A program made the translations under genes and the position numbers. This document shows, one piece after another, positions 8,801 through 16,904 of a DNA stretch of 64,000 bases; within the stretch, counting starts at the first letter, position 1, and each line of letters begins with the position of its first letter. Where the stretch lies: contig CASEOD010000044.1 of the NCBI GenBank assembly GCA_949289445.1, positions 1-64,000 on the forward strand, written 5' to 3'. Origin of the DNA: an uncultured Eubacteriales bacterium. Lineage in GTDB: Bacteria > Bacillota > Clostridia > Peptostreptococcales > Anaerovoracaceae. The notes below the pieces were generated by a model. It saw only the letters and a list, made by a program, of their open reading frames with translations. It was not told the origin of the DNA and ran no database searches.

Positions 8801-9454
8801 ATGGATATATTGCTGTCTATATGGGAATCGCTTCAGTATATTACCTGCATTGTGTTCTATATCAGTATTGTGATACTGCTCGTACTGCTGGAGAAACACT
8901 TTATTCGGAAGAGGAGCAGGGGAGAACTGCTTCTTCCTGTCATTGTGCTGGCAGCTGCAGCGGTTCTTTCTGTGACTGTTTCTCATGTTACCTACAGTAT
9001 AAGCAGCGGACTGGAACACACTCAGGTATTTGATGAGCATAGAGAGGTAGGCCAAGTGGTCACAGTCTATGACAAGGATCAAAAGCTGAAAGCACTGGGA
9101 CAGTATATCAGAGAAGACGATGAGAAAACTGCCTTCATCGATCTGAAGGTGGAAGAAGGAAAAGTGACGGGAACCAGTCTGCCCATTTCAGAAAGTGAAC
9201 GCAAAGGCATAGAGGAAGTACTGTCCTATCACAACGGCAGTTCGTTCAGCGGAAGATCCGCGAGCTATGAAGAGCTGCTGCCGGCAGGCGAGAAATATGA
9301 GTTTTATGAAAAGCGAGTAACTGTGCAAAGCTTTTTGATCGGAATGATCTGGTATGGACTTCCCGGCGGAATACTTTTATGTATGTGCCTTGTGGAAAAG
9401 GGCATGCGGTATAGAAGAAATGCTGTGAAGAAGATAAAGCTGAAAGATTTGTAG
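8801..9454 (+). CDS. Membrane protein of unknown function, first gene of DUF2089 operon
   Basis: 217 residues. Two hydrophobic helices near the N-terminus (about 12-30 and 43-63) are followed by an extracytoplasmic region of about 110 residues, rich in charged and beta-prone stretches (QVVTVYDKDQKLKALGQYI). A third helix lies at about 180-200, with a basic cytoplasmic tail (YRRNAVKKIKLK). The third gene of the operon has the same plan, so the two may be distant paralogues forming one complex. I recognise no family. The ATG is preceded by AAAAGGGGG. Confidence 0.7.
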   Translation: MDILLSIWESLQYITCIVFYISIVILLVLLEKHFIRKRSRGELLLPVIVLAAAAVLSVTVSHVTYSISSGLEHTQVFDEHREVGQVVTVYDKDQKLKALGQYIREDDEKTAFIDLKVEEGKVTGTSLPISESERKGIEEVLSYHNGSSFSGRSASYEELLPAGEKYEFYEKRVTVQSFLIGMIWYGLPGGILLCMCLVEKGMRYRRNAVKKIKLKDL

Positions 9455-9467
9455 AGGAGGAACGGCA

Positions 9468-9755
9468 ATGAAGATCATGCCTTCATGGTTGGAAGAGCTG
9501 GAAGATGAGGATTTAACTTTTATCAGAAATTTTGTGTTAAGCAGTGGTTCCCTGAAGGAGATGGCATCGCAGTACGGTGTCACTTATCCTACAGTACGGC
9601 TGCGCCTTGACAGGCTTATTGAAAAGATTAAAGTTCATGAGGAAACGGATGCGGAGCCTTATGTGAAGCTGATAAAAAAGCTGGCGCTTGACGACAGATT
9701 GGATTTTGAGACTGCAAAGCTTTTAATCAGCGCATACAAAAAAGAAAGAAAGTGA
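9468..9755 (+). CDS. DUF2089 family regulator-like protein
   Basis: A 95-residue cytoplasmic protein that matches DUF2089 over its length. WLEELEDEDLTFIRNFVL leads into a helix-turn-helix (GSLKEMASQYGVTYPTVR), then RLDRLIEKI and an acidic-basic helical tail. The family is uncharacterised, but its centre looks like a sigma region 4 or HTH DNA-binding fold. It sits 13 bp after one membrane protein and 10 bp before another, so all three are probably co-transcribed. An operon regulator acting on the palindromes at 8697-8744 is an inference. Confidence 0.85.
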   Translation: MKIMPSWLEELEDEDLTFIRNFVLSSGSLKEMASQYGVTYPTVRLRLDRLIEKIKVHEETDAEPYVKLIKKLALDDRLDFETAKLLISAYKKERK

Positions 9756-9765
9756 GGGGAAGAGC

Positions 9766-10380
9766 ATGCTGCTATCGATTTTGACTGTGCTGACGGCGCT
9801 GACTGTAACGGCAGTACTTCTGATTCTGCAGGTAAAGCTGTCCGGCAGGGAAAAGGCCTGGCCCGGGCTGATTCCCATTGTACTGATGCTGGTTTTTACT
9901 CTGGGCGTCAATGGAGCAGTTTATCTGCAGTATGGGAAAACGGATTTAGAGATACTGACTGCCGGACTGGACAACGGCATGACGGCCAGAATGTATGTGA
10001 GAACTGCAGGCGATGAAATAAGGGCGTACTCACCACTGGAAATCATAGACAGCGAGGGAATACTGCGGGATAGCATACTATTGCAGTCTACACAGGATGA
10101 GGAATACACGGAGCCGTATTTCGGTCTGTTTCAGAAAATGACGGCAGGAAAAATAATTACTGCCAATTATGCTACAGATAAAGAAATCGTAACTGACCGG
10201 ACCAAAAGTATTGTGAATCTGAATATTGGTTATGCGACATATTCCACTTTCTGGCAGTTGTTTGCACCACTGCTGTATATGGGTCTTCCGCTGATGGCAA
10301 TTCACTTTATCAAACGGCGACAGGTAAAGAGAGAAAAAATCTCTGCAGAGATGCGGAAAATTGCCATTGAAAACCTTTAA
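9766..10380 (+). CDS. Membrane protein of unknown function, third gene of DUF2089 operon
   Basis: 204 residues. Topology resembles the first gene of the operon: two N-terminal helices (about 3-24 and 34-54), an extracytoplasmic domain of about 110 residues, then a helix at about 165-183 ending in a basic tail (FIKRRQVKREKI). No catalytic motif or known family is visible. The shared architecture and tight spacing suggest a small envelope complex, possibly a sensor or stress module, with the DUF2089 protein between its two membrane subunits. This is inference. Confidence 0.7.
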   Translation: MLLSILTVLTALTVTAVLLILQVKLSGREKAWPGLIPIVLMLVFTLGVNGAVYLQYGKTDLEILTAGLDNGMTARMYVRTAGDEIRAYSPLEIIDSEGILRDSILLQSTQDEEYTEPYFGLFQKMTAGKIITANYATDKEIVTDRTKSIVNLNIGYATYSTFWQLFAPLLYMGLPLMAIHFIKRRQVKREKISAEMRKIAIENL

Positions 10381-10425
10381 AAACAGGCAAAACGAAAAAG
10401 GATAAAGGGTGTATTGACTATATGA

Positions 10426-10468
10426 CAGAAAAAGAGATCCAACGGATTCCGCCGGATCTCTTTTTCTG
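10426..10468. terminator. Terminator of the DUF2089 operon
   Basis: Fifteen paired bases (10426-10440 with 10454-10468) around a 13-base loop. The upstream arm is A-rich and the downstream arm contains CTCTTTTTCT, so it could work in both directions. Confidence 0.7.
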
Positions 10469-10566
10469 CATATAGCCTTGATCGGCGTGGATATGAGTTG
10501 TCTGCAGGATGAAAATGTGATAAAATATATGATTAACAGGCAGAAAGTCAGACATTGTCAGAAGCA

Positions 10567-10595
10567 TTGAAAACACAATATTATTGCTATATATA
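10567..10595 (+). promoter_or_regulatory. Probable promoter of rarA
   Basis: TTGAAA (10567-10572), a 17-base spacer and TATATA (10590-10595), about 60 bases upstream of the start. Confidence 0.45.
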
Positions 10596-10655
10596 ACATA
10601 TGGATGACTGCTCTGAAAAACGGCAGTATCGGGTACCGGATGACAGGAGACGATT

Positions 10656-12011
10656 ATGGAACAGCTTACTATCTTTGATAACAGGGAAGAAAATGCGCCG
10701 CTTGCCAGCAGACTGCGTCCGGAAACTCTGGATGAGTATGTGGGACAGCAGCACCTTGTGGGCAAAGGGAAAATCCTTCGTCAACTTATCGACAGGGATC
10801 AGATCTCCTCGATGATATTCTGGGGACCGCCCGGTGTGGGAAAAACAACGCTGGCAAGAATCATCGCCAAAAAAACCAGAGCCGATTTTCTGGAGTTCAG
10901 TGCTGTGACTAGTGGTATCAGGGAAATTAAATCGGTGATGGAAAGGGCTGAGGAATCTCGGAGAATGGGAGTCCGCACCCTGCTCTTTGCAGACGAAATC
11001 CACAGATTTAACAAGGCACAGCAGGATGCTTTCCTGCCCTATGTGGAGAAGGGCAGCATTATTCTGGTAGGGGCGACTACAGAAAACCCGTCTTTTGAGA
11101 TTAACTCCGCGCTGCTTTCCCGATGTAAGGTTTTCGTGATGAAGGCTCTTGAGCAGGAAGATCTGGAACAGCTTCTGCATCATGCTCTGACCAGCAGAAA
11201 AGGCTTCGGCAATATGGACATAGAGATTGAGGAAGAGGATATCAGTGTGATCGCCCGCTTTGCCAACGGAGACGCCAGAACAGCTCTCAATACGCTGGAA
11301 ATGGCTGTGCTCAACGGGGCGATTGATGAAGAGGGAACGGTGCACATCACCGATGAAATTCTTTCGGAATGCATGAACCGCCGCTCGCTGCTCTATGATA
11401 AAAACGGCGAGGAGCATTACAATCTGATATCTGCACTTCACAAATCCATGAGAAACAGCGATCCCGATGCGGCAATTTACTGGCTATGCAGAATGCTGGA
11501 CGGCGGAGAGGACCCTCTGTATATTGCCAGAAGGCTGGTACGCTTTGCCAGTGAGGATGTAGGAATGGCGGATTCACAGGCGCTGCAGATTGCGGTGGCA
11601 GCTTATCAGGCCTGTCGTTTTCTCGGTATGCCGGAGTGTGACGTACACCTGACCCATGCGGTGGTTTACCTTTCCATGGCAGCAAAGTCCAATGCACTTT
11701 ATATGGCTTGTGAAACCTGCAAAAAAGATGTAAAATCCATGCCGGCGCAGCCTGTTCCTCTGCATCTGTGTAACGCACCGACTTCTCTGATGAAAGAACT
11801 GAACTATGGAAAAGGTTACCGGTATGCACATAACACGGCAGAAAAGCTGACAGAAATGACCTGTCTGCCGGATGCACTGAAAGACAGAGTTTATTACCGG
11901 CCTACGTCTCAGGGACGTGAAAAACTGGTTAAGGAGCGGCTGCAGCAGATAAAGGACTGGAAACAGGCAAAGCGCGAAAAGAACAATAACTGGGATGAAC
12001 AGGATGGATGA
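10656..12011 (+). CDS. rarA: Replication-associated recombination protein A (AAA+ ATPase)
   Basis: A 451-residue AAA+ clamp-loader-like ATPase that acts at stalled replication forks (also called MgsA). Walker A is GPPGVGKT (57-64) and Walker B is LLFADEIH (Asp113, Glu114). Sensor 1 is VGATTENPSFE, and sensor 2 lies in the NGDARTALNTLE helix. The C-terminal tetramerisation region (LCRMLDGGEDPLYIARRL, then GYRYAHN) is complete, so the protein is full length. AGGAG (10645-10649) supports the start. The next gene begins 60 bp downstream and may share its transcript. Confidence 0.95.
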   Translation: MEQLTIFDNREENAPLASRLRPETLDEYVGQQHLVGKGKILRQLIDRDQISSMIFWGPPGVGKTTLARIIAKKTRADFLEFSAVTSGIREIKSVMERAEESRRMGVRTLLFADEIHRFNKAQQDAFLPYVEKGSIILVGATTENPSFEINSALLSRCKVFVMKALEQEDLEQLLHHALTSRKGFGNMDIEIEEEDISVIARFANGDARTALNTLEMAVLNGAIDEEGTVHITDEILSECMNRRSLLYDKNGEEHYNLISALHKSMRNSDPDAAIYWLCRMLDGGEDPLYIARRLVRFASEDVGMADSQALQIAVAAYQACRFLGMPECDVHLTHAVVYLSMAAKSNALYMACETCKKDVKSMPAQPVPLHLCNAPTSLMKELNYGKGYRYAHNTAEKLTEMTCLPDALKDRVYYRPTSQGREKLVKERLQQIKDWKQAKREKNNNWDEQDG

Positions 12012-12070
12012 CGGACGACACTTTGCCGGACGTATCACCATAAATATTTTAGAAAAGGAGATTTGAAGAA

Positions 12071-12373
12071 ATGATTCAAATAGAGATGCTAAATGTAAAC
12101 GGTCAGCAGGTACAGGGAATCCGTATTAACGCTCCCGGCGGCGAGGGCCATCCGAACATGCTGTTTATACAGTGCAGAAAGGGATATGTAATGTGTGGCT
12201 ATCTGAATATGGACACTGCAGAAGCAGTGGAAGATGCTGCGGCAGTGGTCGGTGGAAGCTGTTTTGAAGAAACTCTGGCAAACCCTGTAAAAGCGGTATC
12301 GAAGAAAGCCGCAGAGCTGGGTGTTGAAGTCGGTATGACAGGCGCTGAGGCAGTTGAGAAACTGAATGCCTGA
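12071..12373 (+). CDS. DUF1805 (YunC-like) protein
   Basis: A 100-residue cytoplasmic protein matching DUF1805/YunC over its whole length. Signatures are MLFIQCRKGYVMCGYLN near the centre and the conserved Gly-rich N-terminal part (INAPGGEGHPN). The family is small, alpha/beta and functionally unknown. An AAAGGAG site lies 9 bases before the ATG. It follows rarA by 60 bp. The hairpin at 12439-12504 could terminate its transcript. Confidence 0.85.
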   Translation: MIQIEMLNVNGQQVQGIRINAPGGEGHPNMLFIQCRKGYVMCGYLNMDTAEAVEDAAAVVGGSCFEETLANPVKAVSKKAAELGVEVGMTGAEAVEKLNA

Positions 12374-12438
12374 AGACTCGTCCCATGCGGCAGAATAAGT
12401 CAGGAATGCACATCTGAGACGGGAAGCTAAGTATGAAT

Positions 12439-12504
12439 ACACCTCTTTTCGGTATACTATTCTTGAAAGGATTTTTAAGAATTAGAGGAAAAGAGGTGTT
12501 TTTT
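12439..12504 (+). promoter_or_regulatory. Long hairpin that masks the ribosome binding site of the next small gene
   Basis: ACACCTCTTTTC (12439-12450) is perfectly complementary to GAAAAGAGGTGT (12488-12499), and TTTTT (12500-12504) runs directly into the ATG at 12505. The 3' arm contains the gene's AGAGGTG ribosome binding site. The loop has an inner ATTCTT/AAGAAT pairing. It could be a terminator for the YunC-like gene, a translational switch, or both. Confidence 0.5.
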
Positions 12505-12669
12505 ATGACAGGAAGAGTACATCTCAGTGAAGAACTGGCTGATATGATGAAGATGCAGCGCAGGATAAAAGAGGGAAGACAGCTTGACAAAAAGCAGGAG
12601 AAGATTGTCAGGGAGATGGAAAATGAGGGAAAAGGGGGTTTCAATTCCACAGAAAATGGTATAAAATAG
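12505..12669 (+). CDS. Small basic/acidic protein, unknown
   Basis: Predicted 54 residues starting MTGRVHLSEELADMM; an in-frame ATG at 12433 lies inside the preceding hairpin and lacks a ribosome binding site. The product is highly charged and predicted helical (RRIKEGRQLDKKQEKI), with no membrane segment and no cysteine. It resembles no family I know. It is followed after 42 bp by the Fe-S scaffold operon. The gene could be real but translationally regulated. Confidence 0.45.
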   Translation: MTGRVHLSEELADMMKMQRRIKEGRQLDKKQEKIVREMENEGKGGFNSTENGIK

Positions 12670-12711
12670 ACGAGTATGTAACAACAATCTATACTTTTTC
12701 GGAGGATTCAA

Positions 12712-13434
12712 ATGCTTACATTAAAAAACGTCTGTTGGAAGCCTGAAGACGGGGATGCAGTACTGAAAGGCATTGACCTGAAAGTGAAACGTGGCAAACT
12801 GACTGTGGTGACAGGGCCAAACGGAGGCGGAAAAACTTCGCTGGCCAAGGTTATCGCAGGACTTAATCCCGTTACAGAAGGCTCAATTCAGCTGGAAGAC
12901 ATAGATATTACAGAGAAAGATATAACTGAAAGGGCAAGGCTGGGTGTCAGCTACGCCTTTCAGCAGCCTGTCAGATTTAAGGGGATTACGGTTCGATCGC
13001 TTCTGGATCTGGCAGCCGGCGGGGACATCGGCGATGAAAATGTCTGTGAACTGATGGCAAAGGTGGGACTTTGCACCAAAGACTATATCGACAGGGAAAT
13101 CAATGCACAGCTTTCCGGTGGCGAGATTAAGAGAATTGAGATTGCATCGGTTCTGGCACGTAAAAACAGCAAGCTGCTTATCTTTGATGAACCTGAAGCC
13201 GGTATTGACCTGTGGAGTTTTACAGGTCTCATCGAAACCTTTGAGAACCTGAAGCAAGATCAGGACAAGGCTCTGCTGGTGATTTCCCATCAGGAAAGAC
13301 TTCTTGAAATTGCTGATGAGATTGCGGTAATTGTGGACGGAAAAGTACGAATTGCCGGTCCCGGAACGGAAATTATGCCGCAGCTTATGGTCGGCGAAAA
13401 ATCCGGAACATGTCCTATCGGAAGGGAGTGGTAA
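12712..13434 (+). CDS. SufC-like ATPase of a minimal SUF (SMS) Fe-S system
   Basis: A 240-residue ABC-type ATPase of the SufC family, without membrane domains. Walker A is GPNGGGKT (35-42), the Q-loop is FQQPVRF, the signature is LSGGE (134-138), Walker B is LLIFDEPEAGID (Asp159, Glu160), and the switch His is in VISHQERL. It powers assembly of Fe-S clusters on a SufB-type scaffold. Only one scaffold gene follows and no sufS, sufU or sufD is nearby. That matches the two-gene SUF-like minimal system (SmsCB) rather than the usual clostridial sufCBDSU order. A CGGAGG site precedes the ATG. Confidence 0.88.
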   Translation: MLTLKNVCWKPEDGDAVLKGIDLKVKRGKLTVVTGPNGGGKTSLAKVIAGLNPVTEGSIQLEDIDITEKDITERARLGVSYAFQQPVRFKGITVRSLLDLAAGGDIGDENVCELMAKVGLCTKDYIDREINAQLSGGEIKRIEIASVLARKNSKLLIFDEPEAGIDLWSFTGLIETFENLKQDQDKALLVISHQERLLEIADEIAVIVDGKVRIAGPGTEIMPQLMVGEKSGTCPIGREW

Positions 13435-13436
13435 AG

Positions 13437-14366
13437 GTGGACAAGCTGACAGAAGAACTGCTGAAGGCAGTATCCGATTATACAGAAGGCGGCTATACAG
13501 GCGCCTACAATATCAGAGAAAACGGTGGCTGTGCAGGCAGACAGTCTACAGATAATATTCAGATCGAGGGGAAACCTGACGGAAGCGGGATCGACATCTA
13601 CATAAAGCCGGGAACCAGGGGAGAAAAAGTTTTTATTCCCGCTTGTGTAACCCGTGGCAGTGTCAGCGATCTTGTCTACAATGATTTTCATGTAGGGGAA
13701 GGCGCTGATGTGACTATTGTGGCCGGATGCGGCGTGCACACCGATGATGAGGGCGAAGCGGCGCATAACGGAATTCACAGCTTTTATCTGGAAAAAGGAG
13801 CAAAAGTTGTTTATGAAGAAAAACACCTGGGAACAGGAACCGGAACAGGTCAGAAGAAAATCAGTCCGGTGACCCACGTGGAACTTGGTGAAGACGCGGT
13901 TCTGGAGATGAATACTGTTCAGCTTGGCGGTGTGGATCATTCTGTGAGAACTACCACAGGAAGCCTGGGAGACAGAGCAAAACTCCTGATACATGAAAGT
14001 CTGCTCACGGACGGTGACGAATATGTAATGACTGACTTTGATGTTGATATGAACGGTGAAGACAGTGCTATCGATCTGATTTCCAGATCTGTGGCAAAGG
14101 GGAATTCTTATCAGGAGTATCATTCCAAAATCAAAGGCAATAACCGGTGTACAGGTCATTCTGAATGTGATGCCATTCTGGTCGGTAAAGGAAGAGTCAA
14201 TGCAGCACCGGAGCTTTATGCGGGGCATCTGGATGCAGAGCTGATTCACGAAGCTGCCATCGGCAAGGTTGCAGGAGAACAGATTCTCAAGCTGCGCACG
14301 CTGGGACTCACAGAGGAAGAGGCAGAACAGAAGATCATAGAAGGATTTTTAAGAGCAGATGGCTAA
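13437..14366 (+). CDS. SufB/SufD-like Fe-S scaffold of a minimal SUF (SMS) system
   Basis: 309 residues from the preferred GTG at 13437 (GGGAG 8 bases upstream). An ATG at 13410 inside the sufC-like gene has no ribosome binding site. The right-handed beta-helix core runs through FHVGEGADVTIVAGCGVH and VELGEDAVLEMNTVQLGG. The C-terminal SufB-like part has SECDAILVG and IHEAAIGKVAGEQ, keeping a Cys and a His-Glu pair typical of the active interface. It is much shorter than canonical SufB (about 470 residues) and lacks the long N-terminal region. Its 3' end overlaps mutY by 8 bp. Confidence 0.85.
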   Translation: MDKLTEELLKAVSDYTEGGYTGAYNIRENGGCAGRQSTDNIQIEGKPDGSGIDIYIKPGTRGEKVFIPACVTRGSVSDLVYNDFHVGEGADVTIVAGCGVHTDDEGEAAHNGIHSFYLEKGAKVVYEEKHLGTGTGTGQKKISPVTHVELGEDAVLEMNTVQLGGVDHSVRTTTGSLGDRAKLLIHESLLTDGDEYVMTDFDVDMNGEDSAIDLISRSVAKGNSYQEYHSKIKGNNRCTGHSECDAILVGKGRVNAAPELYAGHLDAELIHEAAIGKVAGEQILKLRTLGLTEEEAEQKIIEGFLRADG

Positions 14367-15396
14367 AGCAATAGACTTTACATTTACACAGAGGCTGATG
14401 GACTGGTATCTGGAAAACGGCCGTGATCTGCCCTGGAGAAAGGACAGAGAGCCATATCATGTCTGGGTTTCTGAAATCATGCTGCAGCAGACCAGGGTAG
14501 AGGCTGTGCGGGACTATTATCTCCGCTTTATGAAAGCCCTCCCCACTGTCGGGGATCTGGCTGCGGCAGATGAGGAGACTCTGCTGAAACTGTGGCAGGG
14601 ACTCGGCTATTACAATCGAATCCGAAATATGCATAAAGCCGCCCGGACGATCACAGAAGAACTGGGCGGTGTTTTTCCGGATGAATATGAAGAAATCAGA
14701 AAACTGTCGGGAATCGGAGAATATACTGCAGGCGCCATTGCATCCATCTGCTTTGACCGGAGAGAGGCGGCGGTGGACGGCAATGTGCTTCGAGTCATGA
14801 GCAGGCTGCTGAATGATGATTCTGACATCCTCGGCAGTTCTTTCAAAAAAAGAATCTCTGCATTTCTGAAAGAACTGTACCCGGAAAAAAACTGCGGAGA
14901 TTTTACACAGAGCCTTATTGAACTGGGTGCCCTCATCTGCGTTCCTTCCGGAGAGCCAAAGTGTGAATTGTGTCCCGCGGCTTTGTACTGCAGAGCAAAA
15001 GAAGAAGGAACTGCCGCATCTCTGCCTGTCAGACTGACCAGAAAGCAGAAAAAGAAGGTAAAGATGACGGTCTTTATATTACAGTGCGGGGACAGAACTG
15101 CTGTCTGCAGGCGAGCCGGCAGAGGGCTTCTGGCAGGTCTGTATCAGCTGCCCAATGTTGAAGAGGAACTGAGTGCGGAACAGGCAGTCGCCCTTGCGGA
15201 AAGCTGGGGAGCAAAACCCAGAGATCTTTTGAGAAAGACTGAATACCGGCATGTTTTCACCCATGTGGAATGGGATATGACCGGATACTACTTCAGTGTC
15301 GGCAGGATGCCGGACGATTTTCTCTGGGTGAGTGAGAAAGAACTTGAGAAGGATATTCCTGTGCCGACAGCTTTTGGATATTTTCTGCAAAAATAA
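14359..15396 (+). CDS. mutY: A/G-specific adenine glycosylase
   Basis: Removes adenine mispaired with 8-oxoguanine. 345 residues, full length. Catalytic Glu39 lies in SEIMLQQTRVEA, the helix-hairpin-helix is LSGIGEYTAGA, and catalytic Asp140 is in AVDGNVLRV. The 4Fe-4S cluster ligands read C-x7-C-x2-C-x5-C (CVPSGEPKCELCPAALYC); the first gap is one residue longer than in E. coli. A NUDIX-like 8-oxoG recognition domain follows (about 230-345). The gene overlaps the SufB-like gene by 8 bp, placing an Fe-S client directly behind an Fe-S scaffold. Confidence 0.95.
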   Translation: MAKAIDFTFTQRLMDWYLENGRDLPWRKDREPYHVWVSEIMLQQTRVEAVRDYYLRFMKALPTVGDLAAADEETLLKLWQGLGYYNRIRNMHKAARTITEELGGVFPDEYEEIRKLSGIGEYTAGAIASICFDRREAAVDGNVLRVMSRLLNDDSDILGSSFKKRISAFLKELYPEKNCGDFTQSLIELGALICVPSGEPKCELCPAALYCRAKEEGTAASLPVRLTRKQKKKVKMTVFILQCGDRTAVCRRAGRGLLAGLYQLPNVEEELSAEQAVALAESWGAKPRDLLRKTEYRHVFTHVEWDMTGYYFSVGRMPDDFLWVSEKELEKDIPVPTAFGYFLQK

Positions 15397-15446
15397 CCTC
15401 CTGTAGCTGCTTGAATCTTTATTTCAAGTTACAGGAGGCCTTTTTT
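15397..15446. terminator. Terminator between mutY and the flavodoxin-like genes
   Basis: Outer stem CCTCCTGT (15397-15404) with ACAGGAGG (15431-15438), inner stem CTTGAA with TTCAAG, then CCTTTTTT. It separates convergent operons. Confidence 0.85.
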
Positions 15447-15503
15447 ACTTACAGATTTATTTCTGTAATTTCAATTGTATTTCCGGATAAGTTCAGCGTA
15501 GAC

Positions 15504-16109
15504 TCAGTTTTCGATTTCCATTCTGTCCATATCTTCTTTTGTTATGCCGTTTCGCTGACCATACTGAATCCAGTAACGGGTGGATGCTTTTACAAAAGCT
15601 GATGCTGACAGCGGCATGGAGACATTAAACGTTGCGTACTTTCGTGAAGAAACCGAGGCTGCAAGGGCTTTGATTTTTCTTTTCGCCAGGAAACGGAAAG
15701 GAGTACCCAGAATTGCTTCACCGCCTCCTATCTTCAGTGCGGAGCCAAATGGATAACCGTTCTTTTCACAGAAGAAGCGAATCATTTTAACAGCTGTATC
15801 GTTCTGGTGAGGTTCACGAAAACCACAGTTTATAAGCACTGAAATGACAGGTTTTGATGAGGAGGCTTCCTGCTCCAGACTTTTGAGAAAATTAAGAAGG
15901 GGTACAGGCAGTCCGTCCACATAAAGAGGAAAAACAAAGAGTACGTCAGTAAATTTAGAAAACTCAGAGCAGATCATTTGATGGTCTGCTTTTGTGATAT
16001 TGATTGTCCGACAGTTGCCCTTATAACTGCGGCAAAAAATTTCTCCGTATTTTGCTGAGTTTGATATAGGTGCTCTCGGACTTCCGTTTAGAATTAAAAT
16101 ATCTCCCAT
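15504..16109 (-). CDS. Flavodoxin-like / NADPH-dependent FMN reductase family protein
   Basis: 201 residues. The N-terminus (ILILNGSPRAPISNS) carries the phosphate-binding loop of flavodoxin-fold FMN proteins. DVLFVFPLYVDGLPVPLLNF is the usual isoalloxazine-side strand and loop, and VISVLINCGFREPHQN a later strand. The C-terminal third is basic and non-conserved. It overlaps the upstream flavodoxin-like gene by 16 bp, with a GGAGG site inside that gene, so the two are translationally coupled. Redox partner unknown. Confidence 0.8.
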   Translation of the reverse strand: MGDILILNGSPRAPISNSAKYGEIFCRSYKGNCRTINITKADHQMICSEFSKFTDVLFVFPLYVDGLPVPLLNFLKSLEQEASSSKPVISVLINCGFREPHQNDTAVKMIRFFCEKNGYPFGSALKIGGGEAILGTPFRFLAKRKIKALAASVSSRKYATFNVSMPLSASAFVKASTRYWIQYGQRNGITKEDMDRMEIEN

Positions 16110-16606
16110 TCTTCAACCTCCTTTTTTACAGTTTCCTCTAAATCATCTTCGCAGGTAAATACTACCCGGTATTTTTCAAAACACATATTGTATGCGTTAC
16201 GCTGTGCAAGTTCAAGAAAGAGAGTCTGTTCCTGCGGATCTTCTGTTCCATAGGCAATGATCAGAGCCTCTTTCTGTTTTACGTTTCTCTGAAGGTGATG
16301 AGTTTCCCCGTTTAATACACGCAAAAAGGCCTTTTGTATGGGGATGGAACGTTCCAGAATGGTTTTCATTACAGAATCGTATCCGCCGTATCTGATTCGG
16401 CTGATGTAGACAATCTGATCGCATTCGGCAATCAGAGGATAAATTTTCACGGCATCATCTCTGATAATGCAGCTGCCCGGGGTTTTGGTCCAGCATCCGA
16501 AACATCCGATGCAGCCGGCGATTTTCATAGAAGAAAGATCGAAAAAATGGGTGTTCCGGCCGTTAAAAGAAAGAGCCAGAGGTCTGTCGCTTAAAATCAG
16601 TTTCAA
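16094..16606 (-). CDS. Flavodoxin-like protein with CxGCxxCW motif
   Basis: 170 residues starting at TTG 16606, which has a strong GGGAGG site 8 bases upstream. It contains GCIGCFGCWTKTPGSC, the cysteine-rich signature of iron-sulfur-flavoprotein-like NAD(P)H:FMN reductases, followed by DQIVYISRIRYGGY. Unlike family members it lacks the N-terminal GSPRxxxNT phosphate loop; only a short first strand precedes the Cys motif. The downstream overlapping gene does have such a loop. The two may work as partners, or this copy may be a reduced variant. Confidence 0.75.
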   Translation of the reverse strand: MKLILSDRPLALSFNGRNTHFFDLSSMKIAGCIGCFGCWTKTPGSCIIRDDAVKIYPLIAECDQIVYISRIRYGGYDSVMKTILERSIPIQKAFLRVLNGETHHLQRNVKQKEALIIAYGTEDPQEQTLFLELAQRNAYNMCFEKYRVVFTCEDDLEETVKKEVEEWEIF

Positions 16607-16869
16607 TTCGTTTACCTCCCTGATGATTTTGCAGCGTGGAAAATGCAGGTTTTGACATTTTCACACGTTTCGAAGAAAGTGACTTGATAAGTGCTGCCTC
16701 TGCAGGCGATATGGGGGAACATCTTCCCGGATTTCGTCATTTTCACTTTTTCAGACAAAAAAAGACTGACAAAAGTATTGTACTATGAAAAGTTGCCCGT
16801 TGTAAGTGGTGGGATTTTCTTGAGAAAGAAAAAATATTAAAAATTTCCCAAAAAATATCTGAAAATTCT
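16607..16869. other. Intergenic spacer upstream of the flavodoxin-like genes
   Basis: AT-rich spacer with no credible protein gene on either strand. The leftward flavodoxin-like genes must have their promoter here, but I see no clean -35/-10 pair. Confidence 0.4.
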
Positions 16870-16898
16870 TTGACAACGTCAAAAGAATGTAGTAGAAT
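16870..16898 (+). promoter_or_regulatory. Strong sigma-A promoter of an orphan small RNA
   Basis: Perfect TTGACA (16870-16875), a 17-base spacer and TAGAAT (16893-16898). It is among the best promoter matches in the window, yet it is followed after about 110 bases by an intrinsic terminator and not by a gene. Confidence 0.7.
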
Positions 16899-16904
16899 AT
16901 AGAT

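Noticed and set aside
10587..11441. A 284-codon minus-strand frame opposite rarA
   Set aside because: Antisense shadow of the conserved AAA+ gene, with no motif and no start signal.
13290..14249. A 319-codon minus-strand frame opposite the SufB-like gene
   Set aside because: Antisense shadow; the plus strand has conserved domains and overlapping gene structure.
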